A stretch of DNA of 14,463 nt from Shimia_B sp039198835 (GCA_039198835.1 JBCCTH010000053.1:1-14463); one strand, 5' to 3'; shown: positions 6,747 through 14,109, counted from the stretch's first letter. Program-made: numbers and translations. The notes: generated by a model from the sequence alone, not told the origin.

Positions 6747-6921
6747 TCGATTGGCGGAATTTGATTCATATTTGCACACTTATTAGGCATTAAGCTTGAA
6801 ATTTGATCGACGCCCCCGGTTATCCCAAACGCCGATCTGCCCTGTCACCTTAGCGAATTGTGAGCATGGTTTGAACATGGTCTCACGCCAAAAAACGCCG
6901 CCAACCTGGGAGTCGCGCGCC
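6747..6921. promoter_or_regulatory. Divergent control region of nnr and glnB
   Basis: These 175 bases separate divergent nnr and glnB and must carry both promoters. I could not find a sigma-54 site (TGGCAC-N5-TTGC) or a confident -35/-10 pair in either direction. Visible structure: an imperfect operator-like stretch at 6860-6886 with arms GTGAG and CTCAC enclosing two copies of CATGGT 11 bases apart (6865-6870, 6876-6881), and an A/T-rich stretch at 6760-6807. GGGAG (6908-6912) is the glnB ribosome site. Confidence 0.4.
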
Positions 6922-7260
6922 ATGAAGAAGATCGAGGCGATCATAAAACCCTTCAAACTCGACGAAGTTAAAGAGGCGCTTCAGGAGGTCGGCATCCAGG
7001 GTCTCAGCGTTGTTGAGGTCAAAGGGTTCGGTCGCCAGAAAGGGCATACCGAGCTCTATCGCGGCGCGGAATATGTCGTTGATTTCCTGCCCAAAGTTAA
7101 AATCGAGGTCGTTCTCGCGGATGACCAGCTTGAGGCGGCCACCGACGCCATCATCGCCGCTGCCAAAACCGATAAAATCGGGGATGGCAAGATTTTCATA
7201 TCTCCCGTCGAAGCGGCGATCCGCATTCGCACGGGCGAAACTGGCCAAGACGCAATCTAG
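6922..7260 (+). CDS. glnB: Nitrogen regulatory protein P-II
   Basis: A 112-residue PII signal protein, the standard length, very close to E. coli GlnB. PII trimers sense 2-oxoglutarate, ATP/ADP and, through uridylylation, glutamine; they control glutamine synthetase adenylylation and the NtrB/NtrC system. Tyr51, the uridylylation site in the T-loop, is present in RQKGHTELYRGAEYVVDF, as are the C-terminal blocks KIGDGKIF and AIRIRTGE. The ATG at 6922 has GGGAG nine bases upstream and gives the canonical start MKKIEAIIKPFKLDEV; the frame upstream has no similarity. It lies 62 bases before glnA with no terminator between, so the two are likely co-transcribed, the usual arrangement in alphaproteobacteria. 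Confidence 0.97.
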   Translation: MKKIEAIIKPFKLDEVKEALQEVGIQGLSVVEVKGFGRQKGHTELYRGAEYVVDFLPKVKIEVVLADDQLEAATDAIIAAAKTDKIGDGKIFISPVEAAIRIRTGETGQDAI

Positions 7261-7322
7261 CGCCGAATGAGAACTCGGACCAACGCCAGGACCCGCATGC
7301 TCGCAAAAACAGGGGAAAGCTC

Positions 7323-8729
7323 ATGAGCAAAGACGCAGTTTTGAAACTCATCGCGGATGAAGGGGCCGATTATGTCGATATCCGCTTCACCGACCCGCGA
7401 GGCAAGCTCCAGCACGTGACAGTGATGGCTGACCAGGTCGATGAGGATTTCCTCGATGAGGGCTTCATGTTCGATGGCTCTTCTATCGCAGGGTGGAAGT
7501 CGATCGACGAGTCGGACATGAAGCTCATGCCCGATACCGACAGCGCTTATGTTGATCCGTTCTTTGCGGAGAAAACGATTTGCGTTCATTGCACCGTTGT
7601 CGAGCCGGACACGGGGGAAAGCTATGAGCGCGACCCGCGTGGGACAGCCGAGCGCGCTGAGGCCTATCTGATCTCTTCCGGCATTGGCGATCAGGCGTTC
7701 ATGGGCCCGGAGGCCGAGTTCTTCCTCTTCGACAACGTCCGCTTCACCAATTCGATCAACAAGGTGTCCTATGAAGTCGACGCGATCGATGCGTCGTGGA
7801 ACACCGATACCGAATATGAAATGGGCAATATGGGCCACCGGCCCGGCGTCAAAGGCGGCTACTTCCCCGTCCCGCCCGTGGATGACGCGCAGGATATCCG
7901 CTCAGAAATGCTCTCGACGATGAAGCGCATGGGCATGAAGGTCGATAAGCATCACCACGAGGTGGCATCTTGTCAGCACGAGCTTGGCCTCATCTTTGGC
8001 ACGGTCACAAAGCAGGCGGACGAGCTTCAGAAGTATAAGTATGTCATTCACAACGTGGCGCAGGCCTATGGCAAGTCGGCGACGTTCATGCCCAAGCCCA
8101 TCGCGGGCGACAATGGCACGGGCATGCACGTCAACATGTCTGTCTGGAAAGATGGCAAGCCGCTTTTTGCGGGCGATAAATACGCCGATCTGAGCCAGGA
8201 AGCGCTTTACTTCATCGGCGGGCTTCTCAAGCACGCCAAAGCGCTCAACGCCTTCACCAACCCGTCGACGAACTCTTACAAGCGGTTGATCCCGGGCTTT
8301 GAAGCGCCGGTTCTGCGCGCCTATTCCGCGCGCAACCGCTCGGGCTGTGTGCGTATTCCATGGGCCGAAAGCCCCAAGGCAAAGCGTGTCGAAGCGCGCT
8401 TCCCCGACCCGTCATCGAACCCCTATCTCTGCTTCGCGGCGCTGCTCATGGCGGGCCTCGATGGCATCAAGAACCAGATCGATCCGGGCGAAGCATCCGA
8501 CAAAGACCTCTACGACCTGCCGCCAGAAGAGCTGGCAGAGATCCCCACGGTCTGCGGCAGCTTGCGCGAAGCGCTTGAAGAACTTGAAGCTGACATGGAT
8601 TTCCTGCTCGAAGGCGATGTGTTCACCAAAGACCAGATCGAAGGCTATATCGAGCTTAAGATGGAAGAGGTCACGGCCTACGAGCACACGCCTCACCCGA
8701 TGGAGTTCCAGCTCTATTACAGCTGCTAA
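7323..8729 (+). CDS. glnA: Glutamine synthetase type I (GSI-beta)
   Basis: A 468-residue enzyme that makes glutamine from glutamate, ammonia and ATP; active as a dodecamer. Motifs: FMFDGSSIAGW near 48-58, metal-binding MGPEAEFFLF near 127-136, ATP-binding KPIAGDNGTGMHVNMS near 258-273, SARNRS near 335-340, and RFPDPSSNPYLCFAA near 359-373. Tyr397 in DKDLYDLPPEE is the adenylylation site, at the exact E. coli number, so activity should be tuned by GlnE, with PII as the upstream signal. AGGGGA (7311-7316) is the ribosome site. The gene is downstream of glnB and ends in a strong terminator. Complete, no anomalies. Confidence 0.98.
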   Translation: MSKDAVLKLIADEGADYVDIRFTDPRGKLQHVTVMADQVDEDFLDEGFMFDGSSIAGWKSIDESDMKLMPDTDSAYVDPFFAEKTICVHCTVVEPDTGESYERDPRGTAERAEAYLISSGIGDQAFMGPEAEFFLFDNVRFTNSINKVSYEVDAIDASWNTDTEYEMGNMGHRPGVKGGYFPVPPVDDAQDIRSEMLSTMKRMGMKVDKHHHEVASCQHELGLIFGTVTKQADELQKYKYVIHNVAQAYGKSATFMPKPIAGDNGTGMHVNMSVWKDGKPLFAGDKYADLSQEALYFIGGLLKHAKALNAFTNPSTNSYKRLIPGFEAPVLRAYSARNRSGCVRIPWAESPKAKRVEARFPDPSSNPYLCFAALLMAGLDGIKNQIDPGEASDKDLYDLPPEELAEIPTVCGSLREALEELEADMDFLLEGDVFTKDQIEGYIELKMEEVTAYEHTPHPMEFQLYYSC

Positions 8730-8753
8730 GCCCGCTCCTCCCTGCGGGTATGG

Positions 8754-8785
8754 AAGGGCGCCTCAGGGCGCCCTTTCGCTTTTTT
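8754..8785 (+). terminator. Rho-independent terminator of glnB-glnA
   Basis: A perfect 9-bp stem AAGGGCGCC / GGCGCCCTT with a TCAG tetraloop (8754-8775), followed by TCGC and six T (8780-8785). It lies 24 bases after the glnA stop codon and closes the operon. Confidence 0.88.
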
Positions 8786-8847
8786 GGGCGGCTCATTCTC
8801 TTGAGATTGCGAATTCTGTTCTGTCAAACGCGCGATTTTTTCTGCGT

Positions 8848-8853
8848 TAAAAT
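8848..8853 (+). promoter_or_regulatory. Possible -10 element for the monooxygenase-SDR genes
   Basis: TAAAAT matches the TATAAT consensus at five of six positions and lies 37 bases before the ATG at 8891, just after the glnA terminator, so a promoter is needed hereabouts. No convincing -35 element is seen at 16-18 bases upstream. Confidence 0.35.
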
Positions 8854-8890
8854 GCGATAGCTGTGGCCGGCAACAAAAAGGCCCGCCGCC

Positions 8891-9850
8891 ATGGAGACCA
8901 AAGAGCTCACCCGCCCGACATTAAACGCCGCCTATGCGCGCACGTTTCAGGCTGGCAAGCTCACGCTCGGCCTCGTGGTGCCCATCGAGAGGTATGCCGC
9001 CTCGGCTGTCCCCACGATGGCCGATCACACCGCGCGCGCCCAGCAAGCAGAAGCGCTGGGGTTTGCGGCGCTCTGGCTGCGCGATGTGCCGTTCAATGTC
9101 CCTTCTTTTGGCGATGCGGGTCAGACATTCGATCCGTTCACATATCTTGGCTATCTCGCAGCCGCCACGCGCGAGATCGCGCTGGGAACCGCGAGTATCA
9201 TCCTGCCCTTGAGGCACCCCGCCCATGTTGCCAAATCAGCAGCGACCGCCGATGCGCTCTCTGGGGGCCGCGTCCTTCTTGGCGTGGCATCGGGTGACCG
9301 GCCCGAGGAATATCCGGCGATGGCCGCTGATTTCAACGACCGCGCCGCGCGGTTTCGCGAAGCGGTCGCCTATATCCGCGGAATGGCCGAAAGCTATCCC
9401 AGCTTTTCCAACCATTACGGCACGCCATCGGCGATGGACATGTTGCCAAAGCCCGTTGCGGGCCAGCTTCCGCTTTTGGTCACGGGCTCGAGCCGGCAGA
9501 GCCCCGATTGGATCGCCGCACAAAGCGACGGCTGGATCACCTATCCGCGCGCGGTTCACGCGCAAGCCTCTGTTGTGAGCGCTTACCGGAAGGCAACGGC
9601 CGCGTGCGGACGCGGTGCGTTGCCGGTCATGCAATCGCTTTACGTTGATCTCGTATCCGACCCTGACGCGTCGCCCTCGCCCATCCATCTTGGGTTTCGT
9701 TCGGGTTCGAAAGCGCTGCTCGCTTATCTCAAAGAGCTCGAACAGATCGGGATCAACCATGTCGCGCTCAACCTCCGCTTTGCCTCGCAAGAGGCCGAAA
9801 CTCAGCTTCACGCGCTCGCGCGCGAGATCCTTCCGCACTTTGCTCCATAG
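8891..9850 (+). CDS. Luciferase-like flavin-dependent oxidoreductase (BA3436-type)
   Basis: A 319-residue TIM-barrel protein of the bacterial luciferase-like monooxygenase superfamily, expected to use reduced FMN or F420. Its layout matches the luciferase-type BA3436 subfamily as I remember it: FQAGKLTLGLVVPIE near 19-33, LRDVPFNVPSFGDAGQ near 63-78, DPFTYLGYLAAATREIALGT near 81-100, ILPLRHPAHVAKSAATADALSGGR near 103-126, LGVASGDRPEEYPA near 129-142, and LPLLVTGSSRQSPDWIA near 193-209. Substrate unknown. A weak ribosome site (AAAAAGG) precedes the ATG. The TAG stop forms part of the ribosome site of the next gene, an SDR, so the two are translationally coupled and probably act on related substrates. 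Family call is firm; the reaction is not known. Confidence 0.88.
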   Translation: METKELTRPTLNAAYARTFQAGKLTLGLVVPIERYAASAVPTMADHTARAQQAEALGFAALWLRDVPFNVPSFGDAGQTFDPFTYLGYLAAATREIALGTASIILPLRHPAHVAKSAATADALSGGRVLLGVASGDRPEEYPAMAADFNDRAARFREAVAYIRGMAESYPSFSNHYGTPSAMDMLPKPVAGQLPLLVTGSSRQSPDWIAAQSDGWITYPRAVHAQASVVSAYRKATAACGRGALPVMQSLYVDLVSDPDASPSPIHLGFRSGSKALLAYLKELEQIGINHVALNLRFASQEAETQLHALAREILPHFAP

Positions 9851-9859
9851 GTGACACGC

Positions 9860-10642
9860 ATGTCCAAAAGCATCCTGATTACCGGCTCAACCGATGGTAT
9901 CGGCTTTGAAGCCGCCAAAGAGCTCGCAGCTCAAGGGGCCCGGGTGATCCTCCATGGGCGCAGCGCCGCCAAACTTGAAAAGGCCCGTGCGGCGGTGCCC
10001 GGCGCGCTGGGCGCGATCCTCTCGGATCTGTCGCATCGTGACGGCGTGGAGGAACTCGCGCGTGAGACCCACGCCCTAGCGCCCGCCCTTGATGTTCTCA
10101 TCAACAATGCAGGCATTTACAAAACCGCCGAGCCGATCCTTGCCTCGGGCCATGACATCCGCTTTGTCGTCAATACGCTTGCGCCCTATGCGCTGACGCG
10201 CGCTCTCTTGCCCAGCATGCCGGCATCGGGCCGCGTGATAAATCTCTCTTCCGCCGCGCAGGCCCCGCTCGATTTCAACGCGCTGAACGGCGCGCGCAGG
10301 CTCGAGGAGTTTGGGGCCTATGCGCAGTCAAAACTCGCCATCACAGCGCTCACCGCCGCGCTCGCGCGGGAACACTCGCAACTCTTTGTATCGGTCAATC
10401 CAGGCTCGCTTTTGGCGACAAAGATGGTGCGCGAAGGCTTTGGCGTCTCGGGCAATGATATCAATATCGGCCGCGATATCCTGATAGAGGCAGCCCTATC
10501 AGACCGGTTCGAAGATCGCTCAGGCGCGTATTTCGACAATGACGCGCGGGCCTTCGCACCGCTCCATCCCGGCGTGGCGGCGGCCAATAAAGAGGGCCAG
10601 CTTCTCGCAGCACTTGATCGCCTTTTCGCCGATTGGCGATGA
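9860..10642 (+). CDS. Short-chain dehydrogenase/reductase (classical SDR)
   Basis: A 260-residue NAD(P)-dependent oxidoreductase with a Rossmann fold. The cofactor motif TGSTDGIG is at residues 8-15, NNAG near 85-88, the catalytic Ser in INLSSAAQ near 134, and YAQSK (YxxxK) near 154-158; VNPGSL follows. Residues ILHGRSAAKLEKA after the second strand suggest an NADP(H) preference (Arg after HG). The frame is open from a GTG at 9851, right after the previous stop, but the ATG at 9860 has AGGTGA (9849-9854) five bases upstream and gives the usual start MSKSILITG. Co-transcribed with the preceding flavin oxidoreductase. It resembles the retinol-dehydrogenase-like group of SDRs. Substrate unknown. 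Confidence 0.9.
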   Translation: MSKSILITGSTDGIGFEAAKELAAQGARVILHGRSAAKLEKARAAVPGALGAILSDLSHRDGVEELARETHALAPALDVLINNAGIYKTAEPILASGHDIRFVVNTLAPYALTRALLPSMPASGRVINLSSAAQAPLDFNALNGARRLEEFGAYAQSKLAITALTAALAREHSQLFVSVNPGSLLATKMVREGFGVSGNDINIGRDILIEAALSDRFEDRSGAYFDNDARAFAPLHPGVAAANKEGQLLAALDRLFADWR

Positions 10643-10691
10643 TCTGACAGCATCGCTTGACGGGCAAAGGCCCATGGCAGAGCGTTATGCC

Positions 10692-11891
10692 ATGCGCATC
10701 TTTGTTCTTCTTCTTCTTTGTCTCTTCGCTTGCTCGGCCAGCGCGGAGAGCTTTCAAAGTTGGCTTGAAGATCGCGCCTGGCCCGCAGCCCGGGCCGAAG
10801 GTGTGACGCGACAAACGTTTGAGCGCCTTACAAGCGGTCTCACACCAGATATGACCCTGCCCGGGCTTTCAGCGACGGGCGCTGTCCCCGCGCTTGACGC
10901 GCAGGCCGAGTTTGCAGCACCCGCGCGCTACTTCGGCGAGGGAAACCTGCAAAGCCTCGCGGCGCAGGGCCGGAGCCTTGCGCGCAAGCACGGCCCGCTT
11001 CTAGCCCGTCTTGAAACGCGCTACGGCGTGCCGGGTCATATCATATTGGCCATCTGGGGGCGTGAGAGCGCTTTCGGGCGCGCGGCCATCCGCCATGATG
11101 CGCTGCGCGTGCTCGCGACACGCGGCTATGCGGGCACGCGGCGCGGCGTCTTCACCGATGAATTCGGCAAGGCGCTCAAGATCGCGGCGGCAACCGGGCT
11201 TGAATTGCGCTCGTCCTGGGCGGGCGCGATGGGCCAGCCTCAGTTTTTGCCATCGAGCTACCTGACCTATGCCGCCGATGGAGATGGCGATGGACGCGCG
11301 GATATCTGGCGATCAGAGGCGGATACGCTGGCCTCCATCGCGAAATATCTCTCCGCCCACGGCTATGACGGACGGCGCGATTGGGGCTTTGAGGTTTCCG
11401 TGCCCGCCACCGTCTCTTGCACAGCCAATGGGCCCGATCAGGGGCGCAGCATCGCGGCATGGGAGCGCGCGGGGATCACGCGGGTGTCAGGGCGCCCTTT
11501 CCCGGCCCATGAGCGGCGCGCAGAAGCCTTTTTGATGATGCCAGCGGGGCGCTCCGGGCCCGCCTTTCTCGTCACGCCAAACTTTTATGCCATCAAGGAA
11601 TACAATGAGAGCGATCTTTACGCTCTCTTCATCGGCCATCTGGGAGACCGCATCGCTTTTGGTACACCCGCCTTTCGCGCGCCCTGGAGGGCGGTTGATA
11701 AGATGCGCCGGGGCGAGATCGCCGCCGCGCAACGGGTGCTAGAAGGGCGCGGTTTTGATGTGGGCGGCGCGGATGGGCTCATCGGCTTCAAAACGCGCAG
11801 GGCGATCGGGCTCTGGCAAGCGGCGCGCAACGCCCCGGTGACGTGCCTGCCCACGGCGCAAACGCTACGCGACATCATTCAGAGCGGCTGA
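10692..11891 (+). CDS. Lytic murein transglycosylase, MltB/Slt35 family, with C-terminal peptidoglycan-binding domain
   Basis: A 399-residue exported enzyme that cleaves peptidoglycan between MurNAc and GlcNAc, forming 1,6-anhydro ends. A signal peptide spans residues 1-18 (MRIFVLLLLCLFACSASA), with cleavage likely after ASA. The alternative LFAC lipobox at 11-14 is imperfect, so anchoring as a lipoprotein is uncertain. The catalytic Glu125 is in AIWGRESAFGR. SSWAGAMGQPQFLPSSYLTYA follows at 174-194, then an acidic DGDGDGRADIW loop at 196-206 like the EF-hand-type loop of Slt35. Residues about 335-397 (AAQRVLEGRGF, ADGLIGFKTRRAIGLWQ) are a PG_binding_1 domain. The start could also be the ATG at 10674, six codons earlier, where AAAGG is only three bases away; I prefer 10692 for its signal peptide. 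It begins about 50 bases after the SDR stop. Confidence 0.9.
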   Translation: MRIFVLLLLCLFACSASAESFQSWLEDRAWPAARAEGVTRQTFERLTSGLTPDMTLPGLSATGAVPALDAQAEFAAPARYFGEGNLQSLAAQGRSLARKHGPLLARLETRYGVPGHIILAIWGRESAFGRAAIRHDALRVLATRGYAGTRRGVFTDEFGKALKIAAATGLELRSSWAGAMGQPQFLPSSYLTYAADGDGDGRADIWRSEADTLASIAKYLSAHGYDGRRDWGFEVSVPATVSCTANGPDQGRSIAAWERAGITRVSGRPFPAHERRAEAFLMMPAGRSGPAFLVTPNFYAIKEYNESDLYALFIGHLGDRIAFGTPAFRAPWRAVDKMRRGEIAAAQRVLEGRGFDVGGADGLIGFKTRRAIGLWQAARNAPVTCLPTAQTLRDIIQSG

Positions 11892-11900
11892 GTCGCGTCT

Positions 11901-11932
11901 CATGCTGGGGCAGAAACAGCCTCGCCAGCATG
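11901..11932 (+). repeat. Inverted repeat after the transglycosylase gene (possible weak terminator)
   Basis: Perfect 8-base arms CATGCTGG (11901-11908) and CCAGCATG (11925-11932) with a 16-base middle that can add three more pairs (GGC/GCC). It begins 9 bases after the stop codon. No T run follows, so if it acts as a terminator it would be weak or factor-dependent; it may instead protect the mRNA end. Confidence 0.45.
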
Positions 11933-12034
11933 GTATTAATGTTGATGCACAAGAAACAAAGCAGCCGCCAATCACTTAAGATTGAACGGTTATTTTGAAT
12001 TCTCTTTGTGGTTTCGGGGCGCTGTGCAAGCGTT

Positions 12035-12051
12035 TGTTAACCAAGTTAACA
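12035..12051. promoter_or_regulatory. 17-bp palindrome immediately upstream of the haloperoxidase-like gene
   Basis: TGTTAAC-CAA-GTTAACA is a perfect inverted repeat with 7-base arms and a 3-base centre, and each arm itself contains the palindrome GTTAAC. It ends 14 bases before the ATG at 12066. The size and symmetry fit a dimeric repressor operator; alternatively the RNA hairpin could mask ribosome binding. The regulator is unknown. The rest of the 11933-12034 spacer shows no confident -35/-10 pair. Confidence 0.5.
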
Positions 12052-12065
12052 GCGCGAAGTTTCCC

Positions 12066-13424
12066 ATGACCCAGGTTTCTCGTTTCTCAAGACGTGCTTT
12101 TCTTTCTTCGGCCGTTGCCGCCGCAGCCTTGCCCAGCTGGGCGTCTGCAACAGGCCCCTCCTACATCGCGGGCGTCGTCTCTGGCGGCAACATGACGCCG
12201 GTCTTTCAATGGTCTGACGCCATGCTCCAGGCCGTCCGCGACAAGGGGATCGCCCCGCCGCCTGCCACGCGCCTTTTCGCCATGGGCCACCTTGCGGGTT
12301 TCGTGGCCGCTGACGCCATCAACGGCGAATATCAATTGCCGTTCCGCCTGCCGGAGCCGCCCGCGAAGGCCGATCCGGCCATCGCTTATGGTGCGGCGGT
12401 CTCAACAGCGCTTTCGCGCACCGCCGGGCTCAACACGCGCGCACAACTCAACGGGTTTCTGGCGGGCTATCCAGATGGCGAAGGCAAGGGCCTTGGCGTG
12501 AGCTGGGGCGAGTATGTCGGCAACGCCATTGTTAACTGGCGCGAGGATGACGGCATCAAATTCGCGCGCAGCCAGTCTTATAACAAGCTTTCCGGCCCGC
12601 TTGCATGGGAGCCGACAGGCCCCTTCTACGGCGCCAAGAACGGCCCCGCCTTCAAGCCCTATGCGGATGCCTTGCTTCCTGGCTGGGGCAAGCTTTCGCC
12701 CTGGTCGGTTGCTGACGTGACAGTGTTTCGCCCGCGCGACTTCCCCGATTATTCCAGCCGGGAATTTGAGCGCCAGCTTCAGAAAGTGCATGCGCTCGGC
12801 AGCTCAAACAGCACCGAGCGAACAGCAGATCAGGCCGAAATCGCCTTTTTCTGGGAGGACGGGCCGCGCGGCGTGACCCCGCCAGGCCATTGGCAAATCA
12901 TCGCGATGGACTTGCTCCAGCGGCGCTCGATGGGTCTGTCTGAGCAGGCGCGCGCCATGGCCATGCTCTCAATGGCGCAAGCGGATGCGGGCATCGCGAC
13001 CTGGGATTGCAAATTCGCGATGGATGTCGTGCGCCCTGAGACAGTGATGCGCAAGGGCGCGATCAACACGCCGCTCGCCCAAAGTCTCTATGACCCCAAC
13101 TGGATGACGCTCATCCCCACACCGCCCTTCCCGGCCTATACCAGCGGGCATTCGATGTTTTCGTCCACCTCCGCGCGCATGATCGCCAAGATCATAGGGC
13201 GCGACCGGGTCAACTTCTCGGGCGCGGCCCCTGACCTGATCAATTGGCCCAGCCAGCTCACCGGCGTGCGCCGCTCCTGGACACGCCTGTCCCAGGCCGC
13301 TGAAGAGGGCGGGATGAGCCGGGAATATGGCGGCATCCACTGGGAGGCCGACAATACAGAGGGGATGCGCCTGGGCCGCGCGATCGCCGATGAAGTGTTC
13401 CGGCGCGGCGTCCGCCGGGCGTGA
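12066..13424 (+). CDS. Tat-exported vanadium-dependent haloperoxidase-like protein (PAP2/acid phosphatase superfamily)
   Basis: A 452-residue protein with a twin-arginine signal (SRRAFLS, Arg9-Arg10) and a likely cleavage site after ASA at 26-28, so it is exported folded to the periplasm. All three oxyanion-binding motifs are present with vanadium chloroperoxidase spacing: Lys316...Arg323-Pro324 (KFAMDVVRP), Ser360-Gly361-His362 (TPPFPAYTSGHSMFS), and Arg419...His425...Asp429 (SREYGGIHWEAD). In fungal VCPO these are K353/R360, S402/G403/H404 and R490/H496. Phe355 matches VCPO Phe397. Thr359 replaces the usual Pro of PSGH. It may oxidise halides with peroxide or act as a phosphatase; sequence alone does not decide. 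The frame is open from a TTG at 11982, but that would bury the Tat signal, so I use the ATG at 12066. The ribosome site is weak (GCGAAG) and overlaps the zone just after the palindrome. Confidence 0.87.
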   Translation: MTQVSRFSRRAFLSSAVAAAALPSWASATGPSYIAGVVSGGNMTPVFQWSDAMLQAVRDKGIAPPPATRLFAMGHLAGFVAADAINGEYQLPFRLPEPPAKADPAIAYGAAVSTALSRTAGLNTRAQLNGFLAGYPDGEGKGLGVSWGEYVGNAIVNWREDDGIKFARSQSYNKLSGPLAWEPTGPFYGAKNGPAFKPYADALLPGWGKLSPWSVADVTVFRPRDFPDYSSREFERQLQKVHALGSSNSTERTADQAEIAFFWEDGPRGVTPPGHWQIIAMDLLQRRSMGLSEQARAMAMLSMAQADAGIATWDCKFAMDVVRPETVMRKGAINTPLAQSLYDPNWMTLIPTPPFPAYTSGHSMFSSTSARMIAKIIGRDRVNFSGAAPDLINWPSQLTGVRRSWTRLSQAAEEGGMSREYGGIHWEADNTEGMRLGRAIADEVFRRGVRRA

Positions 13425-13483
13425 CGCGGCGCGCGGTGCTCACTGAGGCACGGCCCAGCGCACAGTTGGCGGGATAAAGTGAT

Positions 13484-13536
13484 GATGCGCAGTGCGCATC
13501 CTACGCTATTGGGCGGCAGGGTGCGCAAAGCGCACC
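13484..13536. repeat. REP-like double hairpin between convergent genes
   Basis: Two GTGCGC-type palindromes lie close together: GATGCGCA-G-TGCGCATC (13484-13500, 8-base arms) followed by CTACG, and GGTGCGC-AAA-GCGCACC (13520-13536, 7-base arms). The second ends 7 bases before the DUF779 stop codon, and the pair lies 60 bases after the haloperoxidase-like stop. The placement between convergent genes and the GGATGCGC/GGTGCGC...CTACG pattern are typical of repetitive extragenic palindromes. It may also stop transcription from both sides. No transposase is nearby. Confidence 0.65.
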
Positions 13537-13543
13537 ATCGCTC

Positions 13544-13960
13544 TCACAGCCCGAGCGCGTCTTTCTCAGCGTCGGAAAACACGCGCGAGCGGGTGAGAAA
13601 GCGCCGGTTCGTCCCATTATCGAGCGAAAACATCCCGCCCCGCCCCGGCACCACATCGATGATAAGCTGAGTGTGCTTCCAAGCCTCGAATTGCGGCCCG
13701 GAGATATAGACCTCTGCTCCGTCGATTTCGCCCAATAGCACGTCAGTGTTGCCCACGCGGAACTCGCCCTTCGGGTAACACATCGGCGCGGAGCCATCAC
13801 AACAGCCGCCCGATTGATGAAACATCACATCCCCATGGCGTTCTCGGATCTCGGAAAGGAGCGCGACAGCGGCGGGCGTTGCAGTGACGCGCGCGGCCCC
13901 TTCGGTTCCGGCGACGATTTCAGCGTCAGTCGCGCAAGAAATGGTCACATGCTCTGTCAT
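13544..13960 (-). CDS. DUF779 domain-containing protein
   Basis: A 138-residue cytoplasmic protein of the DUF779 family, which is often encoded beside acetaldehyde-type aldehyde dehydrogenases, as here. Its core is MFHQSGGCCDGSAPMCYPKGEF near 46-67, with Cys53, Cys54 and Cys61 that could bind a metal or do redox chemistry (inference). EVYISGPQFEAWKHTQLIIDVVPGRGGMFSLD follows near 83-114. The biochemical role of the family is not known to me. The ATG at 13960 has an excellent ribosome site, AAGGGAGGA (13976-13968), seven bases upstream, and that fixes the start; the frame extends 63 bases further upstream without similarity. It lies 149 bases after the aldehyde dehydrogenase stop, with a terminator between them, so it may have its own promoter or depend on read-through. 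Confidence 0.88.
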   Translation of the reverse strand: MTEHVTISCATDAEIVAGTEGAARVTATPAAVALLSEIRERHGDVMFHQSGGCCDGSAPMCYPKGEFRVGNTDVLLGEIDGAEVYISGPQFEAWKHTQLIIDVVPGRGGMFSLDNGTNRRFLTRSRVFSDAEKDALGL

Positions 13961-14055
13961 GGTGTCGTCCTCCCTTTCGGATTGGAAATAACGCGCTTTG
14001 CCTTGCGAGCAAATGCGCCCCATCGCGGACGCATCTTTCTCGGCGCAACTGCTGC

Positions 14056-14090
14056 GAAAAAGGGCGCGGCTGAACTCAACCGCGCCCCGA
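14056..14090 (-). terminator. Terminator after the aldehyde dehydrogenase gene
   Basis: A stem GGGCGCGG / CCGCGCCC (14080-14087 with 14062-14069), a 10-base loop, and a following T run on the minus strand (A at 14057-14061 on the plus strand). An ATTTTT on the plus strand side (14090-14095) would let it work in both directions. It begins about 20 bases after the aldehyde dehydrogenase stop and lies before the DUF779 gene. Confidence 0.75.
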
Positions 14091-14109
14091 TTTTTGTTAT
14101 CGCAGGTCC

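Noticed and set aside
6780..6921. Sigma-54/NtrC promoter for glnB
   Set aside because: I looked for GG-N10-GC within a TGGCAC/TTGC context and found none; the expectation came from nitrogen genes in other bacteria, not from this sequence.
11982..12065. TTG-initiated extension of the haloperoxidase-like gene
   Set aside because: It would put 28 residues before the Tat signal and include the palindrome in the coding region; the ATG at 12066 places the twin-Arg motif correctly.
13479..13670. 63-codon plus-strand frame starting in the palindromes
   Set aside because: It begins inside the REP-like hairpins and then runs antisense through the DUF779 gene; repeat-derived, not a gene.
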